From positions 21,346-85,345 of IMG/VR virus record IMGVR_UViG_3300036715_003541: a stretch of 64,000 nucleotides of DNA; one strand, written 5' to 3'. Both the position numbers and the translations under genes were made by a program. The number at the start of each line of letters is the position of its first letter. Position 1 is the stretch's first letter. This document shows positions 36,769-44,906 of the stretch, piece after piece. The DNA comes from a virus. Below the pieces are notes generated by a model. That model had not been told where the DNA came from. It saw only the letters and a list, made by a program, of their open reading frames with translations, and did no database searches.

Positions 36769-37472
36769 TACGCTCTCCTAAATCCACCACCAGAACCGTT
36801 TAATGCATTTTTTGCTTGCTTTCTTTTTTGCTTTTCTCTTGCATGGAAGATTTTTACCGCAGCATCATCTGGTAATGTTTTTGTAGATGCCCTCTTCGCC
36901 AAAGCATATGCCAACGGATGAATCTCATTTCCATAATCTTCATCCTCATCCTCATAGTCTTCGCCATTGTCTTCGCCATTATCTTCACCGCCATATTGGT
37001 TATTGAATAATTTATTCAATGATTTGGCATCTGTGAAGCCTTTAGGGATAGCATCTCCTGTTGGAGCAAGTAAGAGACTTTCTTCTGACTCACCTTTTTT
37101 AAATTTATCTGCTATTTCTTTTAGTTTTGATTGCTTTGTCATCACACCTGCATGTTGCTTATCCATGAATTTATTGAAAGACTCAGAAGGTTGATCGGAT
37201 GAATCCGATGAATCTCTTTTGGGTTTTGCTTTTTTGGCGTATGACTCAAGTTCTTCTGTTGTTAAAACATGCAGCTTTAAATTGGATGTTATCCAATCTT
37301 TAATTTCAATTTCATACGTTTCGTAGTATTGTGAATGAATTGCGTTTAAACCAGCTAAACATGTTTTTAATTCAACACTCATGATCTCTCCACCACAAGA
37401 TGGACAAATATTTGAATCAATTGCATACTTCCATTTTGGGTCAACTATACTTTGACAAGATTTACATTGCAT
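36768..37472 (-). CDS. Zinc-ribbon protein with acidic GEDN repeats
   Basis: 234 residues from ATG 37470-37472. A longer reading to 37517 runs through a terminator and is rejected. The N-terminal MQCKSCQSIVDPKW...CPSCGG is a C-x2-C / C-x2-C zinc ribbon. The centre has Ser/Asp-rich and GEDNGEDNGED segments, then ALAKRA/STKTLPDD (the shared K-x-A-S motif) and a basic C-terminus (REKQKRKQAKNALN). No ribosome site before the start. Function unknown. Possibly a nucleic-acid-binding factor. Confidence 0.55.
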   Translation of the reverse strand: MQCKSCQSIVDPKWKYAIDSNICPSCGGEIMSVELKTCLAGLNAIHSQYYETYEIEIKDWITSNLKLHVLTTEELESYAKKAKPKRDSSDSSDQPSESFNKFMDKQHAGVMTKQSKLKEIADKFKKGESEESLLLAPTGDAIPKGFTDAKSLNKLFNNQYGGEDNGEDNGEDYEDEDEDYGNEIHPLAYALAKRASTKTLPDDAAVKIFHAREKQKRKQAKNALNGSGGGFRRA

Positions 37473-37478
37473 AATATA

Positions 37479-37505
37479 AAAAACAGGCTTGAGCGCCTGT
37501 TTTTT
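37479..37505 (-). terminator. Intrinsic terminator before zinc-ribbon gene
   Basis: About 10-bp stem (aaaaacaggc / gcctgttttt) with a 6-nt loop and a T run on the minus strand. It lies 35 bases past the stop at 37540 and ends 7 bases before the ATG at 37472. Confidence 0.8.
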
Positions 37506-37539
37506 ATATATCATCACTTTTATCTTCAGATTATTTTAT

Positions 37540-38055
37540 TTACTCTCTTAATAATGGTTCATGGAAAGATGTTCTTCGTGGCATATAATGCTCTGGCACA
37601 TTATCTATATGCAAAATCGTAGCATCAAAAGAACCACCAATAAAATAATCAACAAGCACACAGATACCATTATCTGATATTTCTAATAAATCGTACATTG
37701 ATATACTTCTAGATAAGTAATCATCTACTAATTTTTGTGATGTTCTAACACGAAGCATACGCATTGAATCATTGTCTTCTTCACAATATTTTTCAATAAA
37801 TAAGTTACCATACTCATCACCAAGCAATGTTAAAATAGGACCTTGTAGATATTCTAGATCTTCAATTACATCTGGTAACTTTACATTTGGATAAGGTATT
37901 CCTTCTTTTTTTGAAAGTTTAGGTCTACCATTTGGAGGCGTAGGTTTATCACTTGCTTGTATTTCTTCGCCTGTTTTTAATAAGGATAGAACATCTATAT
38001 ATCTATGGTAAATAAATATAAATAATATTTTAATCCATGAAAGAATCTTCGTCAT
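37540..38055 (-). CDS. Hypothetical protein after DNA polymerase, start uncertain
   Basis: The recognisable body begins near YIDVLSLLKTGEEIQ and continues through LTLLGDEYGNLFIEKYCEE, DYLSRSISMYDLLE and GICVLVDYF. This pattern resembles a small family in which a gene product describes a strand-rich sensor domain with an xSxYDLL helix (DUF6575-like, tentative). No ATG occurs after the polymerase stop at 38030, so the start lies inside the polymerase gene or uses a rare codon. The best ATG is 38053-38055 (171 aa). Length is approximate. Confidence 0.5.
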   Translation of the reverse strand: MTKILSWIKILFIFIYHRYIDVLSLLKTGEEIQASDKPTPPNGRPKLSKKEGIPYPNVKLPDVIEDLEYLQGPILTLLGDEYGNLFIEKYCEEDNDSMRMLRVRTSQKLVDDYLSRSISMYDLLEISDNGICVLVDYFIGGSFDATILHIDNVPEHYMPRRTSFHEPLLRE

Positions 38056-41000
38056 CTTCAACCAATCCTTCATTAATAAGTTCATCCTCAATAGAATCTA
38101 AATCACTTGAATTAGATTTGTTTGTTTTTAAGCTGACTTTTTTATGAGCCAATTCTTCTTTAGATGGAATTGGTGGTATTGGTAATACATCATAAATGCC
38201 ATTCAAAATAAGCCCCATTGTTTCGTTATACACATTTACAGTGCAGTAACTTTTAACAGCCACACCAGACTCTACTTTTATATCTTTCTTAATAAATGCA
38301 TTAAGTAATTTTTCCCAATCATCTGGGAAAACTGTTAAGTCTATTGTTTCATTATTCTTGTCTTCAACCATACATTTAGCCATTGTTCGACCAAAGTATT
38401 TAGAATCTTCTTTCTTAATCTTAAATGCAAAGAAATCTCTTAAAATAAAATGAAATGGATCAACAGGATACTTATCCCTCATTTTCTTTATATCAGCAAT
38501 TGTTTTATGCTGAGGCTTAAATAAAACAGAATATCCATCTTTTGTTGGGCAAGAAAAAGCCTCACCAATAAATTTAGTTTCTAAAGCAAACCTTTCTTGA
38601 ACAGTCCATTCTTTTTCTTTTGGAAATGGATACTCAAATTGCTTTTCTAATGGATCATTTTTCTTTAACCAAACTTGTAGCTTTTTACGATAGTCAGATG
38701 TATATAAATACATTGTTTTTCTATTCATCTTAAATCTATCAAAACCACCTGAAGCAATAATTGCTTGTATAGCATTCGCACGAACAGTACGAGAGTTACA
38801 GCGACACATAAAATCAAAATAACTTGTAAAAGGTCTGTTTTCAACAATGTTTTTTATAGCATCATCACCAACATTTTTTAAACCCTTAAAACCAGTAATT
38901 AACTGATTCTTATTATTTATACTATAATTATCTTCTGATTCATTTACATCTGGTGGTAAAATATTAACGTTTAACTTACGTAACTCATTCTTATATTTCA
39001 ACACATTCGCATCTGCATCTGGTGCGGAAGAATGACTTTCTTGAATTAAATTCGCTAACAAAAATTGAATTGGATAATTTGCTTTGTAATAAGCAGTATA
39101 ATAACTGATCATAGAATACATAATACTATGAGAAATATTAAAACCATAACCACCAAATGGTAAAACAACTTCATCCCAAATTTTAACAGAAATATCATCA
39201 GGTACATTATTCTTTGTAGAGTCATCAATAAATTCTTGGCGCCACTTTAAAGCTTTTTCTGGATTCTTACCTTTTTCTTTTGTAAGTTTACGTAAACGAT
39301 CCGCTTCATGCAAAGACCACCCGGCAATATCTTGCGCCAAATACATTAAAGATTCTTCATACAAACCAAAACCATAGGTTGCTCCAAAAGCCCGATTAAG
39401 TCTGGAGTCAATAAGTTTCAATGGTTTCCTGCCATCTCTTGTTGCAATGAAATCTGTTCTTATTTCTTTTGCAGAAGGACGAGCTAAAGCATTGATATGG
39501 CTAATATCTTCAATTGTTTTTGGTTTTATCTTTTTACAAAGTTCAGTTGTTCCACCAGATGTCCCCAATTGGAAAACCCCAAGAGTATTACCATCACATA
39601 ATAATTGATATGTTTTCTCATCATTAAATGGTATGTCATCAATGATTGGAGCTTTTTGACCTGACTTTTCAATAAGTTCATTTGTCATTGTTAAAATATC
39701 TAATGTAGATAATCCTAGTAAGTCCATTTTAACAAGCCCCATTGCCTCTGCATCATCTTTTGTTAGCTCAAGGGCAAGTGAGTTGTCTTTATCGTGGCGA
39801 AGCGGTACAAGTCCTTTTAAAGACCGTGCGCCTATTACTAAACCAGCAGCATGGGTTGACCAAGCTCTAATTTTACCAGAAATATCTTTGTATCTAAGAA
39901 TCTCTGGATACTTTTTACAATACTCAACAAATAAAGGGCATTTTTGATAAGCGGATTCTACATTACGAACTTCTTTATCAGAAATACTATCCGCAATTTC
40001 ATCACCAATTGTAACAGCTTCATCACGGCTTCCACCTAATTCACAAGCACGAGCAACGTCTCTTGCATATACTTTTGCTGTAACTGTATTTAAATTGGAA
40101 ACGTGAGCAACGTTGTTTGAACCATATTTGTTGATAATATATTCTTCAACTTCATGACGACGAGAAGTTGCAAAGTCAACGTCAATATCAGGGAATGATG
40201 TTTTTTCTTTATTGTGAAAACGAGCAAAGATAAGTTTATATTGAATTGGATCAGCTTTATGAATGTTGATAAGATAAGCAACCAAACAACCGCCAACAGA
40301 TCCACGACCAGGACCAACTGGAATGTTCTTTGACTTAGCCCAATTAATATAATCAGCAACAATCAACATGTAAGATGAAAAGCCATGAAATTCTAATACA
40401 TCTAGCTCTTCAACCAATCTATCTTCATAAACCTTTTCTTCTTCCTTTGACATTTCCCTTGAAAGAAATAAGCGGCTTAAACCTAAGTTACATTTATAGC
40501 GAAGATAAGATTTATCTTCTGATAATACCTGCACATCACTTGGTTGATTTGATAGCCATTGCTTATACTCAAAATAATCTTTTTCATCTGATACTGGAAA
40601 TATTGGCAGTTCTTTACCACTTGGGTTAGAGTGCTTTGGATTTATCCAATCAGGATTCTCACACAAATTAGCAAAGTAAACGCTATTATTTACAAATTCA
40701 ATCGCATCTTCTTTTGGGTAATTTCTAGCAAAAAAGTTAAAAACCTCTTCACCTGTTTTGAAATAAAAATCAGGATTTGGGAATTTTTTTCTGTAGTTAG
40801 AGAATTTATTTTGATGAGAGCCAATAGCTAAAAAAACATCATGTGTTTCATGATCTTCTTTATTTATGTAATGTGTATTTACAGTTGCAACAATCCTTAC
40901 ATTGTATTTTTTACCTAAATTGTAAATCTGACGATTCAAAAAGTTTTGATCAAATGCATTGTAATCATGAATCTCTGGTCTTTTAATATTTGTTGTTTGA

Positions 41001-41515
41001 ACTTCTAAACCAAGATTATCACCAAATAAAGAAATCAAACGCTCCAATGTTTTTTCAACATTTTCTTTGTTGTAAGACATTAGGTCTTTTGATAAGATTC
41101 CATTACCCGATCCTGTTAAACAAATTAAACCTTCGCTATATTTTTCTAGTAATGACCAGTCACAAACAGGAATGGCTTTTTTGTCTGTAAAGATGCCATT
41201 TTCAAATGCTTCTTTATTTAATTTCAATAAGTTAGAATATCCAACTTGATTTTTAGCCAACAATACAATAGACTTTAAAATATCTTCTTTGTTTTTATTA
41301 TCATCTGTAAAAGATAATTCAACGCCAATAATAAACTTAATGCCTGTATCTTTGTACAAATTGTACCCAGACCAAGCACTCGCTAATGAATTTGTATCAG
41401 TAATTCCTACTGACTTTTGATCCAATGTCTTTACTTTTTTAAATATTTCCTTAACAGTTGATAAGGATGATAATACAGAAAATTCACTATGATTATGAAG
41501 TGATACGAATTCCAT
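38030..41515 (-). CDS. dnaE: DNA polymerase III alpha subunit (DnaE type)
   Basis: 1161 residues from ATG 41513-41515. A GTG start at 41543-41545 is possible but adds ten residues before the PHP domain. The PHP domain starts immediately with LHNHSEF (His7, His9). The polymerase palm holds FPDIDVDFA near 440-447 and a GGSRDEAVTIG segment, followed by GVFQLGTSGG, the SLHEADRLRKLTKEKGK region, and a C-terminal OB-fold (near GRTMAKCMVEDKN). Length equals bacterial DnaE. Phages usually carry family A or B polymerases, so a bacterial C-family enzyme marks this as an unusual large phage. Confidence 0.92.
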   Translation of the reverse strand: MEFVSLHNHSEFSVLSSLSTVKEIFKKVKTLDQKSVGITDTNSLASAWSGYNLYKDTGIKFIIGVELSFTDDNKNKEDILKSIVLLAKNQVGYSNLLKLNKEAFENGIFTDKKAIPVCDWSLLEKYSEGLICLTGSGNGILSKDLMSYNKENVEKTLERLISLFGDNLGLEVQTTNIKRPEIHDYNAFDQNFLNRQIYNLGKKYNVRIVATVNTHYINKEDHETHDVFLAIGSHQNKFSNYRKKFPNPDFYFKTGEEVFNFFARNYPKEDAIEFVNNSVYFANLCENPDWINPKHSNPSGKELPIFPVSDEKDYFEYKQWLSNQPSDVQVLSEDKSYLRYKCNLGLSRLFLSREMSKEEEKVYEDRLVEELDVLEFHGFSSYMLIVADYINWAKSKNIPVGPGRGSVGGCLVAYLINIHKADPIQYKLIFARFHNKEKTSFPDIDVDFATSRRHEVEEYIINKYGSNNVAHVSNLNTVTAKVYARDVARACELGGSRDEAVTIGDEIADSISDKEVRNVESAYQKCPLFVEYCKKYPEILRYKDISGKIRAWSTHAAGLVIGARSLKGLVPLRHDKDNSLALELTKDDAEAMGLVKMDLLGLSTLDILTMTNELIEKSGQKAPIIDDIPFNDEKTYQLLCDGNTLGVFQLGTSGGTTELCKKIKPKTIEDISHINALARPSAKEIRTDFIATRDGRKPLKLIDSRLNRAFGATYGFGLYEESLMYLAQDIAGWSLHEADRLRKLTKEKGKNPEKALKWRQEFIDDSTKNNVPDDISVKIWDEVVLPFGGYGFNISHSIMYSMISYYTAYYKANYPIQFLLANLIQESHSSAPDADANVLKYKNELRKLNVNILPPDVNESEDNYSINNKNQLITGFKGLKNVGDDAIKNIVENRPFTSYFDFMCRCNSRTVRANAIQAIIASGGFDRFKMNRKTMYLYTSDYRKKLQVWLKKNDPLEKQFEYPFPKEKEWTVQERFALETKFIGEAFSCPTKDGYSVLFKPQHKTIADIKKMRDKYPVDPFHFILRDFFAFKIKKEDSKYFGRTMAKCMVEDKNNETIDLTVFPDDWEKLLNAFIKKDIKVESGVAVKSYCTVNVYNETMGLILNGIYDVLPIPPIPSKEELAHKKVSLKTNKSNSSDLDSIEDELINEGLVEDDEDSFMD

Positions 41516-41545
41516 GTTGTCTTTCTTTACCCTTTTAAAAGCCAC

Positions 41546-41617
41546 TTATATTTCAAAGCATTACTGACGACGTGCCAGTGCAAGAGCGTTTTTGAACACC
41601 AGCTTCCCGTCCAGGGT
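41546..41617 (-). other. GC-rich structured spacer between M41 peptidase and polymerase
   Basis: This 72-base spacer is about half G+C, well above its surroundings. The minus strand can fold into TTGAAC...GTTCAA (18-nt loop; the left arm begins in the end of the M41 gene) and ACTGGC-ACGTC-GTCAGT. Read in frame past the M41 stop it gives TLDGKLVFKNALALARRQ and a stop, with GC-rich codons. This could be a foreign fragment, readthrough tail or structured RNA. Confidence 0.4.
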
Positions 41618-42211
41618 TCAAGCGTCACTATAACCAAGCAATTCGGGGGTCAATTCAAAATCATTCCCTCTTATTTTTTCAATAACCAAAAACTTATTCT
41701 TCCAAGCTTTTTTGTTTTTGGATTTCTGCAATAATATTTTCTTCAATCTATCATATTTTGTATATTTATGTCTTAATAAAAAATGAGAAAGTAATGAAAT
41801 ATCATTCCAATAATATTGCACCAATTTGTATGTTTTTTTATATAGCTTTTTTTTATAATTTGTTCGGTTTGTTTTTTTGTTTAAATTTGATTTTGCAATA
41901 ATTTTTGATATTTGAGTTAAATCAAAAGAAGATGGTCTTTTTAAGAAAAAAGGTAATTTGGAGTTTCCAGTAGACAAATAATAATGGTAACTTTCAGAAG
42001 CTAAACCAGCATAGAAAAATTGTATTATTTTTAAAGCATATTTATCATCATCAGATTGATAATCTATATAAAAAGTTTCACCATGAATATACTTTTTGCT
42101 ATGCATAGAAATAGAATCAATAAACAAACAATGATGTAAACCAATGATAGCATGTGCTGCTTCATGGAAAGCCAACAAAATTTTTTCATATACCAAGCCT
42201 GTATTTCTCAT
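41618..42211 (-). CDS. FtsH-type (M41) zinc metallopeptidase without AAA domain
   Basis: 197 residues. FHEAAHAIIG gives the HExxH site (His16, Glu17, His20), and SSFDLTQISKI carries a candidate third ligand Asp97, as in M41 peptidases of FtsH. AGLASESYHYYLSTG fits the helix before it. The AAA+ motor and membrane helices of FtsH are absent, so it must work with another unfoldase or on loose substrates. It is AT-rich and very Lys/Tyr/Asn-rich. AGGA precedes the ATG. It lies beside the IscB remnant. Confidence 0.75.
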   Translation of the reverse strand: MRNTGLVYEKILLAFHEAAHAIIGLHHCLFIDSISMHSKKYIHGETFYIDYQSDDDKYALKIIQFFYAGLASESYHYYLSTGNSKLPFFLKRPSSFDLTQISKIIAKSNLNKKTNRTNYKKKLYKKTYKLVQYYWNDISLLSHFLLRHKYTKYDRLKKILLQKSKNKKAWKNKFLVIEKIRGNDFELTPELLGYSDA

Positions 42212-42284
42212 TTTTATTACTTCCTAACGATTGGAGCGTTCAGTCGAACTCGAACCAAAAACAACTAGAATGGAAACCCACTAA
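42212..42284 (-). other. Noncoding spacer between M41 peptidase and iscB remnant
   Basis: 73 bases. The only notable piece is GGTTCGAGTTCGACTGAACGCTCCA (minus strand), slightly reminiscent of a tRNA 3' end, but it has no matching 5' half. The AGGA ribosome site of the M41 gene lies at the low-coordinate end. Nothing else supported. Confidence 0.4.
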
Positions 42285-42765
42285 TTATCCTAAAAATACC
42301 ATTTTGTATTTTAAATACGTTTTTATTTTTAAATCTTCTGATTTAATATTTTGCGCCAATCTTTTATAATTAAAAGTATCATGTAAACTAACTCTATTAT
42401 TACTAGTGCACCAATTAAACAATATCCATATTTCTTATGTCTCACCAATGTCCCGCGCTTTATTCCAAGACTCATTGTTGATCCATATTTCTTACGAATA
42501 CATCCTTTTGATGGTATTAATACATGTAACTACCTTCTGGAAAATACTAATGGTTCTAAATATGTTAATCTTTTATTCTCTGGTAACTTATCGCCACCTA
42601 AAACTAAATTACATAATGTCCAACTATCTACAGCATGTGCCTCAAATATTTTATCCAATTTCTTTGAAGTTTTCTTTAAATTAAGTCTTTGACGCTCATT
42701 ATTCTTGCTCTTTTTTCCGAACAAGGCATTAATGACTTTTTATTTTTATCTAATACTGGTATCAT
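42285..42765 (-). pseudogene. Decayed iscB (RNA-guided IscB/OMEGA nuclease)
   Basis: Three pieces align in order with IscB. First, from ATG 42763-42765, IPVLDKNKKSLMPCSEKRAR matches the PLMP/RRXRR N-terminus. Second, in the next frame (to 42530), LDKIFEAHAVDSWTL matches the RuvC-III segment, then LEPLVFSRR meets a TAG where Gln is expected. Third, beyond it, KKYGSTMSLGIKRGTLVRHK and KYGYCLIG, then after a one-base shift TSNNRVSLHDTFNYKRLAQN, match the C-terminal domain. RuvC-I, RuvC-II, the bridge helix and HNH are deleted. It is dead: a deletion, a nonsense codon and a frameshift. Confidence 0.85.
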
Positions 42766-42985
42766 ACTTTATCTTTGTTGCGCTTACGCGCCTTGTTTTA
42801 ATTTCTCTTCGCTACTCGTCAATATAGGGAAAAAGGACTAGAGAGGTATCCTTAATGTATAATGGTCTACCACGACCTATTGACTTAGTTGACTTCAAAT
42901 AACCCTGCTTACGCATGATTTTGTCTAAGCTAATCTCCATTTACTTTACTTAGTCTTGGTTAAAGTTTTCATAAAGCACCTATTG
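42766..42985 (-). ncRNA. Candidate omega-RNA-like structured region upstream of iscB remnant
   Basis: IscB guide RNAs are encoded directly 5' of iscB. This roughly 220-base region can form several hairpins: gcgc/gcgc at 42780-42791, aagga/tcctt at 42833-42853, ggtc/gacc at 42864-42877 and ctaag/cttag at 42925-42953. None is strong and no covariance can be checked here. A 42-aa ORF lies in the same place, so the two readings compete. Confidence 0.25.
42812..42940 (-). CDS. Possible small protein (42 aa), competes with omega-RNA reading
   Basis: From ATG 42938-42940, 42 residues with protein-like composition: MEISLDKIMRKQGYLKSTKS, then IGRGRPLYI and a hydrophobic end. It has no clear ribosome site. 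It may be a small gene, a fragment of a gene broken by the iscB element, or chance. Confidence 0.25.
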   Translation of the reverse strand: MEISLDKIMRKQGYLKSTKSIGRGRPLYIKDTSLVLFPYIDE

Positions 42986-43032
42986 CTAGGCTGTTGATAT
43001 TCTATTGATATTTTTTTCTTAATTTTGTTAGA

Positions 43033-43311
43033 TTACTCATGCAATTTTAAAATATTTTCTATGTTTGATATTACATAATTTGTATCTTTGTTTTTGAATT
43101 TCAATGTTAATTTATTTTGACCAATTGTACCTGTAATAATGCAGTCATCATTTTCCATGTAAATAATTCCATTTTTTGTAAAATGTGACAATTCATTAAA
43201 ATGAAAAGAAGCCAGATGAGATATTGTTAATATACTCGCTGGCTTCTCCAATATAAATATAATGCTTTGAGCACCACAGCATGAATTAATTGATAGCTTT
43301 TCAAATTTCAT
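43033..43311 (-). CDS. Hypothetical small protein
   Basis: 92 residues, with CC in NSCCGAQSIIF and a beta-rich middle. No family recognised. Separated by 14 bases from 43326-43631. Confidence 0.5.
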   Translation of the reverse strand: MKFEKLSINSCCGAQSIIFILEKPASILTISHLASFHFNELSHFTKNGIIYMENDDCIITGTIGQNKLTLKFKNKDTNYVISNIENILKLHE

Positions 43312-43325
43312 GCATAGATGCTGTC

Positions 43326-43631
43326 TTATTCTTTTTCTTCAGAGGAATCTAAATCGATACCTCTACTTTCCATTAGCCATAAGCAATATTGAATTTTGGC
43401 TGATTGCACACCTTTTGCTTCATTGTAAGGACCATTTAAATCCTTTATAATTGCTTTTGCTGCATTTAGTTTTTCATCAACTGCTTTTTCTTTTTGAATG
43501 GTATAAATATTGCCTTCACAATCTACGATGATTTTTTTCAAATCTTTTGTATCTACAGATTGTATTTCATCAATCCAGCCAGTGGGTAGTTTTTTTGCTA
43601 ATTTTTGTGGGAATTCATTTTCATCTGACAT
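43326..43631 (-). CDS. Hypothetical conserved-looking small protein
   Basis: 101 residues. The middle has LPTGWIDEIQSVDTKDLKKI, a short beta stretch, then a helical LNAAKAIIKDLNGPYNEAKG and KIQYCLWLMESRG, a pattern I have seen in unnamed small proteins of large phages beside recombination genes. The tail is acidic. Immediately downstream of trigger factor. Confidence 0.5.
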   Translation of the reverse strand: MSDENEFPQKLAKKLPTGWIDEIQSVDTKDLKKIIVDCEGNIYTIQKEKAVDEKLNAAKAIIKDLNGPYNEAKGVQSAKIQYCLWLMESRGIDLDSSEEKE

Positions 43632-43648
43632 AATAATTACTTTCTAAA

Positions 43649-44899
43649 TCAAGGTAGCAAAATCGTACGTTTAGCCAATGTTTCTAAAACGTGTATGTTT
43701 CTTATTTTTTCAAACATCAATTGAATTGTTCCATTATCTTGGGCATTACGTATAATCTTCTCAAAATAATTTTCTTGACCAGACTTTCTAGCTTGTTGAT
43801 ACAACATATCTAAAACTTCAGTATCTGATAAGAATGCCTCAGGATCATTCATTTGAATAGCTCCCAAGATAAGTGAAAGCTTTAAAGCTCTTTCTGCAAT
43901 AGTTAAGAATTGATCTTTCACAGATTGTGGTACAGAATCATAATCAGCACCCATAGATTTTAATTGTGCCTTTGCTTGTCTTTCAGACAAAAATGCAGGT
44001 ACTTTAAAATCATGCATATCGATAAGTTTATCACCAACAGCATCATTTACTTTTTGTTGCAATTCCAAGCCAATTTGTTCATGAACAAAATTGCTAATCA
44101 CACCTTTTAATTCTTCGATTGAAGAGTATCCGGATTTCTTAGCCAATTCATCATCCAAAGGTGATGGTATTGATTTTGATCCAGCTAAAAGAGTAACTTC
44201 AACTTCAACTTTTTGGTCACCTAACTCAACCAATAATTTTGATTTGTCATTTAAAACAAAACGTCTTGTTTCTGTTAGTTTCATCCCCAATAAATTGGTG
44301 TCAAATTCTGGTATTTTTGAAAAACCAACATCAATCATTTCCCCCTCTTGAGAAAGTTCTTTTTTAAGAACTCCATCAAAGAAATAATAAACATCAATGA
44401 TTATAGAATCATTTGTTTGAATGAAATCTTCTTCTGTAAAAGAAACGATATCTGAAAATTTCCTTCTTACATCTTCTAGCTTTTGTTGGACAATTGCCTC
44501 TGCATCTGCTGAAGAATAAGGTTTAGGAACTTCTAAAGAAGATAAATCTTGAAGATCAAATGTTGGTGCACTTTCTACGATAAAAGTACATTCAAATTGA
44601 TCTTTGTCAATTTTGATATCCAATGGTGTTTGATTGATTGGTTTTAGTTTTTGATCAATAACAACATCATTGAAAGCTTCTTCAACATAAGCTTGTTTTA
44701 AAGCTTCATCAATTTGTTTTTTGTAATAAGAAATTACAGTTGCTTCTGGCGTTTTGCCTTTTCGATTGCCTGGTACTGGCGCTGATTTGAATGCCTTTAT
44801 TACATTTCTTTTTTTATCAGACATTTTTTTATCTGATAATGAGCATTTATAATTTATTTTTTGTTTACAATATTCTAATTCTTGCGATTCAATTTGCAT
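43649..44899 (-). CDS. tig: Trigger factor (ribosome-associated chaperone)
   Basis: 416 residues, close to bacterial length. The N-terminal ribosome-binding loop is present as GNRKGKTPEATVISYY (bacterial GFRKGKxP), about residues 43-60. The FKBP-like PPIase domain (about 145-235) aligns by pattern: DSIIIDVYYFFDGVLKKE, then VGFSKIPEFDTNLLGMK and KVEVEVTLL. The C-terminal arms follow (PSPLDDELAKKSGYSSIEEL, later ERQAKAQLKSMGADYDS). The tip changes F to N in the first loop position. It should dock at the exit tunnel and fold nascent phage proteins. Phage trigger factors are rare. Confidence 0.87.
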   Translation of the reverse strand: MQIESQELEYCKQKINYKCSLSDKKMSDKKRNVIKAFKSAPVPGNRKGKTPEATVISYYKKQIDEALKQAYVEEAFNDVVIDQKLKPINQTPLDIKIDKDQFECTFIVESAPTFDLQDLSSLEVPKPYSSADAEAIVQQKLEDVRRKFSDIVSFTEEDFIQTNDSIIIDVYYFFDGVLKKELSQEGEMIDVGFSKIPEFDTNLLGMKLTETRRFVLNDKSKLLVELGDQKVEVEVTLLAGSKSIPSPLDDELAKKSGYSSIEELKGVISNFVHEQIGLELQQKVNDAVGDKLIDMHDFKVPAFLSERQAKAQLKSMGADYDSVPQSVKDQFLTIAERALKLSLILGAIQMNDPEAFLSDTEVLDMLYQQARKSGQENYFEKIIRNAQDNGTIQLMFEKIRNIHVLETLAKRTILLP

Positions 44900-44906
44900 T
44901 TTGTTT

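Noticed and set aside
37473-37517. Longer start for the zinc-ribbon gene
   Set aside because: The added codons run through the terminator at 37479-37505, and the zinc ribbon begins right at the inner ATG.
42212-42284. tRNA 3' end-like string GGTTCGAGTTC...CGCTCCA on the minus strand
   Set aside because: The stem of the T-arm does not pair and no acceptor 5' half, D-arm or anticodon arm is found upstream.
42406-42684. Plus-strand ORF over the iscB remnant
   Set aside because: It is antisense to three frames that match IscB in order, and its own product shows no domain.
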